Position numbers and translations under genes: made by a program. From Budorcas taxicolor (lineage: Eukaryota > Chordata > Mammalia > Artiodactyla > Bovidae): a stretch of 64,000 nt of DNA. Of this stretch, positions 22,963-33,634 are shown piece by piece. Within the stretch, counting starts at the first letter, position 1. Each line of letters starts with the position of its first letter. The stretch spans positions 114,541,622 through 114,605,621 of the forward strand of contig NC_068920.1 in NCBI RefSeq assembly GCF_023091745.1, written 5' to 3'. The notes beneath the pieces were generated by a model. The model had not been told where the DNA came from. It saw only the letters and a program-made list of their open reading frames with translations, and did no database searches.

Positions 22963-25900
22963 ATATACACACACACATTAAATTGTGTGTGACTACCCTC
23001 CTCCACCCCATCACAACATCAAGTACCAAGAAAAAGCAGGAGAGTTTATTATGCAAAGTTTAATGTATAAGGCTTAGGAGAAGAGGAATTAATTACATCT
23101 CCTTCCTCCAAGCTATACTTCTGGCCTCCCCAGCTGCATCAAACTTGCTCTTCCACCTCCTCTTAGTTCCAGATTGTGTTTTGGCAATCAGACTCACACT
23201 TCACCTACCTCAGAGTTTCTTCCCATTTTCAGAAGCCTCAATTTCAAGATTCTTGTCCTTTCTTACCCCACTCCCCAATCACACATTGCCCTGATGGCTT
23301 GAGGTGGTTTTCTTGATGATCAACTACTATGGCCATTCAGGAAGGATGCTTAATCTTTGCCCCCATACAAACATGGAAGTTATCAAGGGTGTTTTAAAGG
23401 GTGAAAAGTATCTCTCATCAACATCCAAGGCTCAAGAAGACATCTACCAACAGAAAGCTGTGCTTAGCTCAGAAAAAGAGATTGATCATGTGTACACACA
23501 ACTGTCACATTATAACTTAGCACATTAGATGTTCTCACAAGAGAGGTACAGAGATATGAGAGCTCAAACAAGAGGAACAAGAGAATTTAGGTGAACTCTT
23601 TCGTTTTCTTACTTTTTAATTGTGTTGGACCCTAAGATGCATGAAATTAAAACTGGTGAAAACCAGCCACATCAACTTGCTGTGGTGACTCAAAAGTTGT
23701 CGTTTCTCAACTCAACTTTGCTGAAACACTTGATTCATGTTGTTCTTATTTAACCTAATTTGCATTGATTTAATCAGGGCTGGTATGCTTTAAATACATA
23801 ATAAATTGGGATTCTGCAACTCAGATGACTTAGAATAGCTAAATTTCAATAAAGCTCATTTCAATCTGTTAATGTATACGGTTCTGCCAAGGGGTTTAAA
23901 ACCGTAGAAAAGATGCAAACTTGCCACATTAGAAGTGGGAAAGGTTTAAAGATACCATCCAGATGAAATGATTTGGGGGATAATAATGTGAAAAGCAATA
24001 TATATATGTACATACATATATTTTAATTACAGCCGAGACACATCTTCTACGTTTTAAGTAGCGTACTTAAAAGAAAACTCACATATAAATGCAGTGAATT
24101 TAATTTTATTCTCCTTCCTTCTTGCCAACACTCAACTCTTTTCTGCCTCTCTGTACCAGCTCTACAAATCAAGTGACATCCAAAGTGGGACCTCTTCTTG
24201 CCCATTTGGCAGGCTCTATCATCACTTTGCCAAGCTGCCTACATTAGGAGAATTTTCTTCCTAGCAGCCATGGGGATTGGGTGGCTTGTACTCAACAATA
24301 CTTGCTGAATGGTTGGCCAATGTTTACCCCTGCCCGCCCCAGCCTCCCAACCCTTTATAGTTTATGGCTCAATCAGCCGGCTTGCTGTCAGGAATAATTG
24401 TTTTGGCAAGAGGTGAAAACACTTGATGGTGAAATTGTTTGTCTGTTAAAGTGTTCTGCAGCACCTTGAAGGTGCCAGGACAAAACCCGCAGGTGCTCAG
24501 CAGAGTTGAGAAAGAGGCAAGAGTGACAGAGAGGCAACCATCAAGAATGGGATGGGAAGACCACCACTTTGATGTGGGAGAGGAGAAAATAAAAACTATC
24601 TGTGCCAGTAAGAAGCTGTGAGACCTTGAATAATCACCCAGTGAATCTTTGCTTGGGTTTTGTTATGTACAAAATTAAGGGGGTTGATTTCCAAATGTCT
24701 CTTTTAGCTCCTAAGACAGCATGTGATGTCTAGGACATTCAGATTTGTTTTCCTTCCAATTAAATGATGCATCTCAGAGATGAATGACCAGGGCAGAGCT
24801 CAGAGGAATAAAAAAATGGAATGATTCATGCCCTTGTTCATATGACTTTTCCTGAAAAGTATCACCAGTCTTTGGTGACTTTGATTCCACTGGTTGGTGT
24901 CTTCAGCTTGGGTGTTAAGGCCCAGCCAAGTTACTTGTCCAAAGCAAGTCCAGTTCATTCTTATCAAATGTGAGTACAACTACAGATGATGCCCACTTAT
25001 TTTCAGTACCTAACAGTCAGACATGATAGAAATGCAAAGTGAGGCGATGGGAGTTCACATTTGAGTCTCCCTATCACCATTCTGGGCATCTTAAGTCAAG
25101 ACGGTAAGCTTATCCACTCACTTCTGGCAGGGCTTTTCTGTCATTCTTTAAAAAAAAAAAGATCACCAACAAGTTCCTGACCATAGCAATGCAGACCCTC
25201 TCCAAACAAGCTGAGACAAGACAGAGCTCATTACAAGCTGAAGGAGCCCATCCATAAATGATTGTTAATGGAAATAATCAGGCAAGGACATCTCTTCACA
25301 CTCAGAAGGCACAATTTAGTAACAGTGTCAAAGCTTAAGTAGAGGTGTGTATGGAAGTGGGTTTAAACGACCCCTTCTCCGCTCATTCTCTGGCATATTC
25401 CCCTGGAGTGGCGTGTACTGCAGGGTTCTGTAATCACCGTGAACAGCACGTCAGGGTCAGCCCTCCCCTGTCAGGCAGTAAAATCTTTCTTTAATCCACC
25501 CGGGACCTCACTGACATCTATGGAGACTAGTGAAGCCCCGGAGGGATCTTGGGCAAGAAAGACTCTCTGTACACAGATATACATACGTTTCAGCCACTCT
25601 GGGTCTCCTACCTTTGGATTGGGATGGCTTCCCAAATCGGCCGAGTTTGAAAAGCATTCCCCCCACCCCCCACCCCCACCCCATCCACAACCCAAAAGGG
25701 CTGGTTGACTGCAGAACTCCAGTCCTCGCAAGGGAAAAAAAAAATATCAGCCAAGTCCCCACAATCATTGCCTTCCTCTAGCTTCTCTCAAGTTGCTTTT
25801 CTAAAGCAAGGGACCAAATGTTGATTTCTCTACGAATTCCTACGTACCTCTTACACGTAGACAGCTTTAAAGCGGGAGGGGGGGAACATTCCTCAAAGGG

Positions 25901-26129
25901 AAAGGAGAGGGGGAGCAGAACAGAGTATTTCAGTCTCCCACTTGGAAATATCTCAGTGGTTGATGATGCTTTCCCATACCTCCATCCCCCTCCTTTTTTT
26001 TTTTTTTTTTTTTTTTGAAATATGGACCAAAAAGCTGAAAGTGTTTTCCTTTTCATCAAAGAACATATATTACTTTAGTGGTTCGGGAAAACGTTGGTTT
26101 TCTGCCCACCCCTTTTCAATCTGACCATA
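22963..26129. other. Unique upstream flank of LRRTM1
   Basis: There is no ruminant SINE or BovB in these 3.2 kb. A possible MIR lies at 24619-24730. A stretch at about 24280-24490 (GGTTTATGGCTCAATCAGCC-like, GGAATAATTGTTTTGGCAAG) looks unlike any repeat and could be conserved regulatory DNA. A C-rich tract (CCCCACCCCCCACCCCCACC) lies at about 25660-25682 and a poly-T run at 25995-26016. No coding sequence is recognised. Confidence 0.5.
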
Positions 26130-26761
26130 TCTGCGGTGCTCCGGGAAGACGCACAATCGTGAGCAGCTTACGACACTCAGTGAGCAGTAGGTGCCGGTGC
26201 AATCTCGCGCCGCACATTGCCTGGCGGAGGGAAGGAGCCGGGGCGCCGCTCCCTGCTCCCCGCGCCGCCGCCCGCACCTCCCCGCCGCCCGCAAAGGATG
26301 AGCGAGCCCGCTCTCCGCAGCCGCCCCGGGCTCGAATGGCAGGCGGTCTCCGCGGAAGAAAAGGTGGCGCCGGTCAGGGGTGCTTTCCAATGACGGACAT
26401 TAACCAGACTGTCAAATCCTGGGGAGTCGCGAGCCCCGAGTTTGGAGTTTTTTTTTTTTTCCCCACAACGTCACAGTCCGAACTGCAGAGGGAAAGGACA
26501 GCGGCAGGAAGGCGAAACCCCGGCTCCCCGCACGTAGTTGGGAAACTTGCAGGTCCTAGAAGTCGCCTCCCCGCCTCGCCGGCCGCCCTTGCAGCCCGGA
26601 GCCGAGCAGCAAAGTGAGACATTGTGCGCCTGCCAGATCCGCCGGCCGCGGACCGGGGCTGCCTCGGAAACACAGAGGGGTCTTCTCTCGCCCTGCATAT
26701 AATTAGCCTGCACACAAAGGGAGCAGCTGAATGGAGGTTGTCACTCTCTGGAAAAGGGTGG
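26130..26761 (+). promoter_or_regulatory. LRRTM1: CpG-rich promoter and predicted non-coding exon 1 of LRRTM1
   Basis: GC content and CpG density rise sharply from about 26130 (CCCCGCGCCGCCGCCCGC-type sequence around 26260-26330) against an AT-rich, CpG-poor background, and stay high to about 26680. This is the typical CpG-island promoter of a neuronal gene. No TATA box was found and the transcription start cannot be fixed by eye. A good 5' splice site (TGG|GTAAGA) ends the predicted exon at 26761. Boundaries are approximate. Confidence 0.65.
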
Positions 26762-26828
26762 GTAAGACACTTTTTAATTAAATTCTTTCCCGAAGATTTT
26801 TTTTTTTCCTCCCTTTTCTTTGCTGCAG
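26762..26828 (+). other. LRRTM1: Predicted 67-nt intron in LRRTM1 5' UTR
   Basis: The sequence begins GTAAGA at 26762 and ends with a long polypyrimidine tract followed by TTTGCTGCAG at 26828. It contains TTTTTAATTAAATTC, which offers branch-point-like adenosines. An exon 2 starting at 26829 would hold the rest of the leader, the whole CDS and the 3' UTR, matching the two-exon form I recall for LRRTM1. The intron is close to the minimum mammalian size, so the acceptor may instead serve a more distant first exon. Confidence 0.55.
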
Positions 26829-26836
26829 CATCTAAC

Positions 26837-26914
26837 ATGGACCAAATCACCATCTCTTTGATCTTTTTCCGTGGCTGTGAACTTTCTATGCTGCCCAGCT
26901 TTCTGCATGCTTAG
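26837..26914 (+). promoter_or_regulatory. Upstream ORF 1 in LRRTM1 leader (25 codons)
   Basis: The ATG at 26837 lies in strong context (AACATGG: A at -3, G at +4) only eight bases into predicted exon 2. It opens a 25-codon frame ending TAG at 26914, well before the LRRTM1 start. With this context most scanning ribosomes should translate it, so it would lower or condition translation of the main ORF. It resembles no known peptide family. Confidence 0.5.
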
Positions 26915-26939
26915 AGGTGAACGTGTGGCTTTGGGGAGT

Positions 26940-26953
26940 GGGGGGGGGGGGGG
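26940..26953 (+). repeat. G14 run in the LRRTM1 leader
   Basis: Fourteen consecutive G residues follow TTGGGGAGT in predicted exon 2. A C-rich block (CTCCCCCCTCCCCCGCTCCC) follows at about 26998-27025. The transcript carries both, so it could form a G-quadruplex or pair G with C tracts. Confidence 0.9.
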
Positions 26954-27035
26954 AGTCCTGCTTTATTTCAATATATTTATTTGATTGTTGCCCTTTTCTC
27001 CCCCCTCCCCCGCTCCCCCTCCCTCGGAATAAAAT

Positions 27036-27044
27036 ATGATGTAG
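27036..27044 (+). promoter_or_regulatory. Minimal upstream ORF (ATG ATG TAG)
   Basis: Two consecutive start codons are followed at once by a stop. Such minimal uORFs can stall or consume scanning ribosomes. Context at the first ATG is AATATGA (A at -3). Confidence 0.4.
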
Positions 27045-27065
27045 ATTTCTGACCGAGCGCTTCCA

Positions 27066-27104
27066 ATGGACATTCTCCAGCCTCTCTGGAAAGATTCTCG
27101 CTAA
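27066..27104 (+). promoter_or_regulatory. Upstream ORF 2, stop overlapping LRRTM1 start (TAATG)
   Basis: The ATG at 27066 (CCAATGG: C at -3, G at +4) opens a 12-codon frame, MDILQPLWKDSR, whose TAA stop at 27102-27104 shares its last A with the LRRTM1 ATG at 27104. This overlapping TAATG arrangement is the classical geometry for termination-reinitiation, so output of the main ORF may depend on ribosomes that finish this uORF. The frame is directly visible; the functional role is inference. Confidence 0.5.
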
Positions 27105-28669
27105 TGGATTTCCTGCTGCTCGGTCTCTGTCTACACTGGCTGCTGAGGAGGCCCTCGGGGGTGGTCTTGTGTTTGCTGGGGGCCTGCTTTCAGATGCTGC
27201 CCGCCGCCCCCAGCGGGTGCCCGCAGCTGTGCCGGTGCGAGGGGCGGCTGCTGTACTGCGAGGCGCTCAACCTCACCGAGGCGCCCCACAACCTGTCCGG
27301 CCTGCTGGGCTTGTCCCTGCGCTACAACAGCCTCTCGGAGCTGCGCGCCGGCCAGTTCACGGGGTTAATGCAGCTCACGTGGCTCTATCTGGATCACAAT
27401 CACATCTGCTCGGTGCAGGGGGACGCCTTTCAGAAACTGCGCCGAGTTAAGGAACTCACCCTGAGTTCCAACCAGATCACCCAGCTGGCCAACACCACCT
27501 TCCGGCCCATGCCCAACCTGCGCAGCGTGGACCTCTCGTACAACAAGCTGCAGGCGCTGGCGCCCGACCTCTTCCACGGGCTGCGGAAGCTCACCACGCT
27601 GCACATGCGGGCCAACGCCATCCAGTTCGTGCCCGTGCGCATCTTCCAGGACTGCCGCAGCCTCAAGTTTCTCGACATCGGATACAATCAGCTCAAGAGT
27701 CTGGCGCGCAACTCTTTCGCCGGCTTGTTCAAGCTCACCGAGCTGCACCTGGAGCACAACGATTTGGTCAAGGTGAATTTCGCCCACTTCCCGCGCCTCA
27801 TCTCCCTGCACTCTCTCTGCCTGAGGAGGAACAAGGTGGCCATTGTGGTCAGCTCTCTGGACTGGGTGTGGAACCTGGAGAAAATGGACCTGTCGGGCAA
27901 CGAGATCGAGTACATGGAGCCCCACGTGTTCGAGACCGTGCCGCACCTCCAGTCCCTGCAGCTGGACTCCAACCGCCTCACCTACGTCGAGCCCCGGATC
28001 CTCAACTCCTGGAAGTCACTGACTAGCATCACCCTGGCCGGGAACCTCTGGGACTGTGGGCGCAACGTGTGCGCCCTGGCCTCCTGGCTCAGCAACTTCC
28101 AGGGGCGCTACGATGGCAACTTGCAGTGCGCCAGCCCCGAGTACGCGCAGGGCGAGGACGTCCTGGACGCCGTGTACGCGTTCCACCTGTGCGAGGAGGG
28201 AGCTGAGCCCACCAGCGGCCACCTGCTCTCGGCCGTCACCAACCGCAGCGACCTGGGGTCCCCCGCCGGCCCGGCCACCACACTCGCTGACGACAGGGAG
28301 GGGCAGCCCGACAGCACGCCCGAGCCTGTCACCGTGGCTCTCCCCGGCGAACACGCCGAGAATGCCGTGCAGATCCACAAGGTGGTCACCGGCACCATGG
28401 CCCTCATTTTCTCCTTCCTTATTGTGGTCTTGGTGCTTTATGTCTCCTGGAAGTGTTTCCCAGCCAGCCTCAGGCAGCTCAGACAGTGCTTTGTCACGCA
28501 GCGCAGGAAGCAAAAGCAGAAACAGACCATGCATCAGATGGCTGCCATGTCTGCCCAGGAATACTACGTTGATTACAAACCGAACCACATTGAGGGAGCC
28601 CTGGTCATCATCAACGAGTATGGCTCGTGTACCTGCCACCAGCAGCCCGCGAGAGAATGCGAGGTGTGA
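27104..28669 (+). CDS. LRRTM1: LRRTM1, leucine-rich repeat transmembrane neuronal protein 1
   Basis: A 521-residue type I membrane protein recognised from its near-complete agreement with mammalian LRRTM1. The family acts postsynaptically at excitatory synapses, binding presynaptic neurexins and promoting synapse assembly. Visible in order: hydrophobic signal region (about residues 1-34, MDFLLLGLCL start); cysteine-rich LRR N-cap (C39, C43, C45, C52); ten leucine-rich repeats of about 24 residues (about 64-302); LRR C-cap (NLWDCGRNVC to C363); a low-complexity Ser/Pro/Thr/Glu stalk (about 364-425); one membrane helix (about 427-449); a basic juxtamembrane stretch (RRKQKQKQ); and a conserved cytoplasmic tail ending ECEV, as in LRRTMs. 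N-glycosylation sequons lie at N56, N63, N130 and N380. The reading frame is unbroken in one exon, as expected. Human LRRTM1 is 522 residues as I recall; the missing residue appears to be in the stalk (LPGEHAEN). The start is the family N-terminus; +4 is G but -3 is C, so context is only moderate. Confidence 0.98.
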   Translation: MDFLLLGLCLHWLLRRPSGVVLCLLGACFQMLPAAPSGCPQLCRCEGRLLYCEALNLTEAPHNLSGLLGLSLRYNSLSELRAGQFTGLMQLTWLYLDHNHICSVQGDAFQKLRRVKELTLSSNQITQLANTTFRPMPNLRSVDLSYNKLQALAPDLFHGLRKLTTLHMRANAIQFVPVRIFQDCRSLKFLDIGYNQLKSLARNSFAGLFKLTELHLEHNDLVKVNFAHFPRLISLHSLCLRRNKVAIVVSSLDWVWNLEKMDLSGNEIEYMEPHVFETVPHLQSLQLDSNRLTYVEPRILNSWKSLTSITLAGNLWDCGRNVCALASWLSNFQGRYDGNLQCASPEYAQGEDVLDAVYAFHLCEEGAEPTSGHLLSAVTNRSDLGSPAGPATTLADDREGQPDSTPEPVTVALPGEHAENAVQIHKVVTGTMALIFSFLIVVLVLYVSWKCFPASLRQLRQCFVTQRRKQKQKQTMHQMAAMSAQEYYVDYKPNHIEGALVIINEYGSCTCHQQPARECEV

Positions 28670-29045
28670 TTGCCCTAGAGACTCTCAACCCGTGCGCTAC
28701 CAAATACGCCTGGACAACCGGGGCGGGCCGGCGAGTGCCAGGCTGGGGTCTGTGCTCTGATACGCTCCTTGACTGAAACTGTAAGGGGATCACTCCCAGA
28801 GACTTGACATTTTAGCTTTATTGTGTCTTTAAAAAAAAAGAGAGAGAGATCAAACACAACAAAACCCCACCCCACAACCTTCAGGACAGTCTATCTTAAA
28901 TTTCATATGAAAACTCCTTCCTCCCTTTGAAGATCTGTCCATATTCAGGAATCTGAGAGTGTAAAAAGGTACCAATCATTGATTTTTTTTTTTTTGTAAA
29001 CTTAAAATGTTTAAAATAAAATAGCATTTACAGTTTTTACAGACT
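28670..29045 (+). other. LRRTM1: LRRTM1 3' UTR and polyadenylation signal
   Basis: After the TGA at 28667-28669 the sequence loses its GC richness. A canonical AATAAA lies at 29015-29020, and CA/TA dinucleotides suitable for cleavage follow at about 29035-29045. GU-rich sequence (TGTGTGTGGGTGGG type) begins near 29110. A 3' UTR of about 370 nt gives a compact transcript like the one I recall for mammalian LRRTM1. No alternative AATAAA of equal quality was noticed in the next kilobase. Confidence 0.6.
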
Positions 29046-32000
29046 GGTGTAACCTAAATGAATTGTTACCTGTGTTAAAAGAGAAGTAACAGTTACAATT
29101 TCCTACCTCTGTATGTGTGTGTGGGTGGGTGTGTGCATGGGTGTGTGTGTAGGGGTGATCTAGTGGCCAGAGGGAAAATCCAGAAATTCAAGAGCAAAGT
29201 AGCCAGGCTCATTTTGAGACATTAAGAAGGACAAACAGCTTATCAGGTGGTTGTACCCCCACATGATTAAGGACTGAAAAAGTCAGACCCTTTATATTAT
29301 GTTTGGGGGAGCACAGTATAATTTAGCCACTTTAAAGCAAGTGAAAGGCCAACTGAGGACTGAGCATCCTTGATCAGCCTTGAAGGCAGGGATCATGGCA
29401 AATGCTTTTTAAAAGGCAGTGCCAGACAGTTTTTCCTATGAACAAGAAACGTTTTTGCACTTAATACAAAGCATCTTTCAAATCAATTCAAAACCTCACC
29501 CCCAAATGCCTCTGTTCTTCTATGCCTTTGATTCACCAGACTTAGTAGCATTTGTGCCCCTTTTCCATACTTTTCCGAGTGAAAGACCCTCAGCTCCTGC
29601 TCTCTTGTGGTTTGACTCAGGGAAATAAGGCAGAATCCAAACGCTTGGTGATGAAGGCTGTGCTTCCTGGAGCATATTGCTAAGACTGCAGCAGGCTGAG
29701 GCTCTCATGGGGAAAACACACTTCTAGCTGCTGAGGGGAACAGTAGGAAGAGCCTACCTCAGGCTGAATGCCTACCTGGGTGCTGCCTGAAGCAGGAGAC
29801 TTTACAGGCAGGCTCTTGTAGAAGTGATGGGGGTGGGGTAGAATGGGAAAGATGAGCTTTTGAGACTATCTTCCAATATTACTGAGATGGGAATAATTTG
29901 TTAACCCAGTATAGAAAAGCTGCCTCTGTTCAGATAACCCTGTTGTGAAATGGTTGCTTTCCCTGTGAGGTTTCAGTTTTTTTTTCTGTGTTGGGGTCAA
30001 TGACTGCCCCTTGCCAACCTTCATAGGTTTCTAGGTCCATAGAGATGTAGGTTGTTTATTGAACTAAACTTAAGAGTGGTACCAGGTGGTGGGTGCAGGG
30101 CAGGAAAAGGGGAGGAGGTGTGGTGGATGGGAGGGGTCTTTCACTAGCTAACAATTTAAGTAAATGTATGATTGAAATAAACTGTCATGAGTGAAAGCTG
30201 GTGAACTAATATTGTCTGGAGTCTAAAAGTCTTCCTCAAACTCAGGTGTTTAACCTCTCTGAATGATCCAGCAGACAGGCATCTTTGTATTTTCGCTTTT
30301 CTTTTGAGAGAGAGAGAAGTCGGAATAGCAGGAAGAGGGATGGGGGAGAGAAAATATATACCACCACCTCCTCCCAAAATGCAAATACCTCCAGTCACCC
30401 ATCTAAAGAGGCAAAGTCAGCTGTTTGAAATGCAGAATGGCATCACCAGGAGGTTTACTTAAGCTGAGGATTGAAGGTAGATTTCTCTTCTACCTATGGA
30501 GAAATTACTGTGCCTAAGAATACTGCTTCTAAGAGACTAAGAAGCTCTTCCAAGAGAAATAGTTTGGAAATGTCTCTAAGATGTTAAGCTTTGTTAGATA
30601 GCTCCTTACATATATATACATATACACACACACATGCAATGTATACCATAAGCTCATTCTTTCTGATCAGGAGACCTCATCTTATTTTGTTTGTAATTAA
30701 AACATGACTTTATGATATATACCATGCATACAGTACCCATTTAGACTACTAATGTTCTAGAAGAGAGGCGCCTTGATAACTTCAAGGAGGGGGTTTTGGA
30801 TTCAGTCTTTATGATCATTTGGGGATGCCATTATAAATACCATCTTGGGGGGCAGGGGTTCCAGGGACATCTATAATGAAATTCCACTGAAGAGACCTCT
30901 AGAAGACAACTGATTTTTCTGGGAACAAAAAAAAAAATCCCCAAATTGTGCAACTGTAGGATTCAATCCTTAGATTCCATTGATTTAATCTCCTCTTAAG
31001 AAGCCTACTGGGATCCAGTGCCAAAAGCTGCTCGGGCTTGGTGCATTAAGGGCCCTGTTGGTGTGCTTGTAGGGAAAGCTTCCAGAAGCAGAGCCTTTTT
31101 GAAAAACAGCAGAGGCAGAGATCCACCCTAACCCCTAGAAATGTGTAGACTGGAGACTGGAGAATCTCCTATCCCGGAGACTTTTTTGTTTCCTTCATTC
31201 TTCTTTTTAAAATGTGGCCATGAGAAAAAATGAGAGAATAATCATGCTTTGTTATATGCTGCTGACACCCCCACTCCTCCCCATATGACTAAACACCACA
31301 TATACAGAAGACCTGAAGTCCATGTAAATCTAATGAAATACTATTGTAGAGAGGACTCTACTCTGAGACCTGGAAAACTAATGATGGTCATGCAAAGCTA
31401 TGTTCTTACTTTGTGTGTGTGTGTGCGCATGTGTGCCTGTGTGTCTGTGCTGTGTCTTTGTAGGCAAGCAAATGTGTTTTCTACACAAACAGAGGAATTC
31501 AGCTCATTCCGTTTCATGCTCCTGCACTTCTTGCTTTGGAAGTGGGAGGGGGGAGGCAAGAATGCGGGAAATCCGATAGTTTTAACTAAGGTTTTATGAC
31601 ACTTGAAATCTTTTCTTTCTTAAATTAATTGATCTTTAAGCTTCAACAAACTTCCTGTGACCTCCTCTAAGGAAACTACTGAGCATTTAAAAGAGAATCT
31701 GATTTTTAAAGGTGTAGCACCTTGTTTTTGGTTGTTGTTCTTCCCATGGAGGTGCTAATCTCATTGTCCTGTGTTGTCTGGAAAGAATTTAAAGCTACGA
31801 TTCACGTCTCTTCCTGGGCATTGTGATGGATTAACCCTCCATTTGCACTACCTTCCCAGCTGATTAAAGTTCAGCCCTGCCTGGTATACAGGTTTCTTGA
31901 ATATTTATAAATGGAAAAGAAAAAGTCTTTTGAAATGACAAATAACACTCTCAGACCAGACTCAGCCCTGGTAGGTTTCTTTTCAGGTGCTACTAGAGGG

Positions 32001-32739
32001 AGTAGGTTAAATGAAACCCTTTCTCTGGCCTTCACTCCCAAGAAAGGCAGCCCTTGGGACTCAGACTCCAGCTCTGAGAGTTGAAACCACCAGGTAGCTC
32101 AGGTTCTCAAGACTGCAAGGTTTCCATCACAGAGAAAAGTTATTCTGGTGAAAGGAAACTTTTAAAATCTTTTTTTCAATATTCTCTGAAGCTCTTCAAA
32201 GTCTAAGCGTGCCCCACCTTCCTCTCTGCCTTCAGGAAGGAGACTTAGTATTAAACAACACACTCATGAGTACGTGTAGGTCATTAGAGGGGCAGATAGC
32301 ACTTGTTACTTCTCCCAGATTTCCGGAGCAACTCCACACAGATCGCTGGAAGGTTTAGGGGCTTCTTGTGTTCCTGGGCTGTAGTCACCAACCTGTCAGC
32401 AAGTTCAGCCTATGTCCTGTCTGGCGTAGCCATGCATTAGAGAAGAGGGCACTGGTGGATCACACACCCTGGGAAAATGAAAGGCATCAGATATCCTTCT
32501 CACACACAGCATTACCAAGAGACCAGAATTTACATCTGTTTTGGAAAATGGGTATTATACTGTTTCGGGGGAGTCAAAATAAGCATCAATTATTTCCTCT
32601 AGGTAGATGGTGGTTGTTGGTTGATTTGGGCTTGCGGTGGATGGAATACTAAATAGCAAGGAATTAACTGGAATATGACTATTACACAGGTGCCTGAAGT
32701 ATATTCTGGGAAAAGTTTAGGAATACACATATACATGTG
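29046..32739. other. Unique downstream flank of LRRTM1
   Basis: There is no ruminant-specific repeat in about 3.7 kb. Simple repeats only: GT-rich at about 29110-29155, TA/CA at 30606-30638, GT-rich at about 31412-31470. No further gene is recognised. Confidence 0.55.
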
Positions 32740-32981
32740 CATGCTAAGTTGCTTCAGTCGTGTCTGACTCTTTGCAAACCTATGGACTATAGCCCGCCAG
32801 GCTCCTCTGTCCATGGGATTCTCCAGGCAAAAATAAAAAATATTGGAGTGGGTTGCCATGCCCTCCTCCAGGGGATCTTCTCCACCCAGGGATGGAACTG
32901 GTGTCTCTTTTGTCTCCTCCATTGGCAGGTGGGTGGGTTTTTTTTTTTTTTTTTTTACCACTAGTGCTACCTGGGAAGCCC
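32740..32981 (-). mobile_element. Bov-tA SINE with internal T19 run
   Basis: A reverse-oriented Bov-tA whose tRNA head is interrupted by 19 T residues (32938-32956) just before ACCACTAGTGCTACCTGGGA. Confidence 0.88.
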
Positions 32982-33053
32982 ACACACATGCATACTTATA
33001 TGTAAATGACATAACATGACACAAAATAGCCACATATACATACTACATTGTCA

Positions 33054-33074
33054 TATTTATATATATATATATAT
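33054..33074. repeat. TA microsatellite
   Basis: TATTTATATATATATATATA. Confidence 0.85.
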
Positions 33075-33634
33075 CCACCTGTATGATCAATACACATAAT
33101 CACATTATATAACTATATCCCCCAGCATAATTATACTCCTACTTTCTTCTTCCATGATCAAACTTTAACTCAGGAAAGGATCTGATAAAATCAATCACAA
33201 CGTGTAAAGGGCTGAGGTGGCTGATGGTATTTTCAGGCATTAGTTAATGAGCTGATAGAGGCTTTGCAGGCTGGGGAATCTTCTGGGCTTCTCATGCCAG
33301 TGCCATAGGAGGGTGTACGCCTGCTACCTAGTGGTAAAAGCCAGCAAAGCATTCTTCTGAGAATATGCACCTAACTAAAAAGTTCCACCTCAGGGTTGCA
33401 AAACATTTCTACATTAATAAATGCACTACTCTGACTTTTTCCCAGGGATTCTAGGAGGCAAAATTCTTTCTCCTGTAACTGGGCCCCATTTCCTGGCCTT
33501 CCTCAATTGAATGCTGTTTCTGGAATCATACTCAAAAGCCTGACTATAACTATTACTATTGCTATTATCCTTAATGCTGAGTTGGAGTTGTAAATAAGAT
33601 GGAGGAAACACATTGAGTGGTTACTTGGTATAAG

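Noticed and set aside
26078..26617. 179-codon ORF across the CpG-rich promoter
   Set aside because: Arg/Ala/Pro-rich translation typical of CpG islands; the region is predicted promoter and leader.
27365..28639. Long minus-strand ORFs (193 and 207 codons) antisense to LRRTM1
   Set aside because: Shadows of a GC-rich conserved CDS; compositions are those of an antisense reading and no family is recognisable.
28056..28760. 234-codon alternative-frame ORF within LRRTM1
   Set aside because: Overlapping frame of a GC-rich CDS with low-complexity Ser/Pro/Arg composition; no independent evidence.
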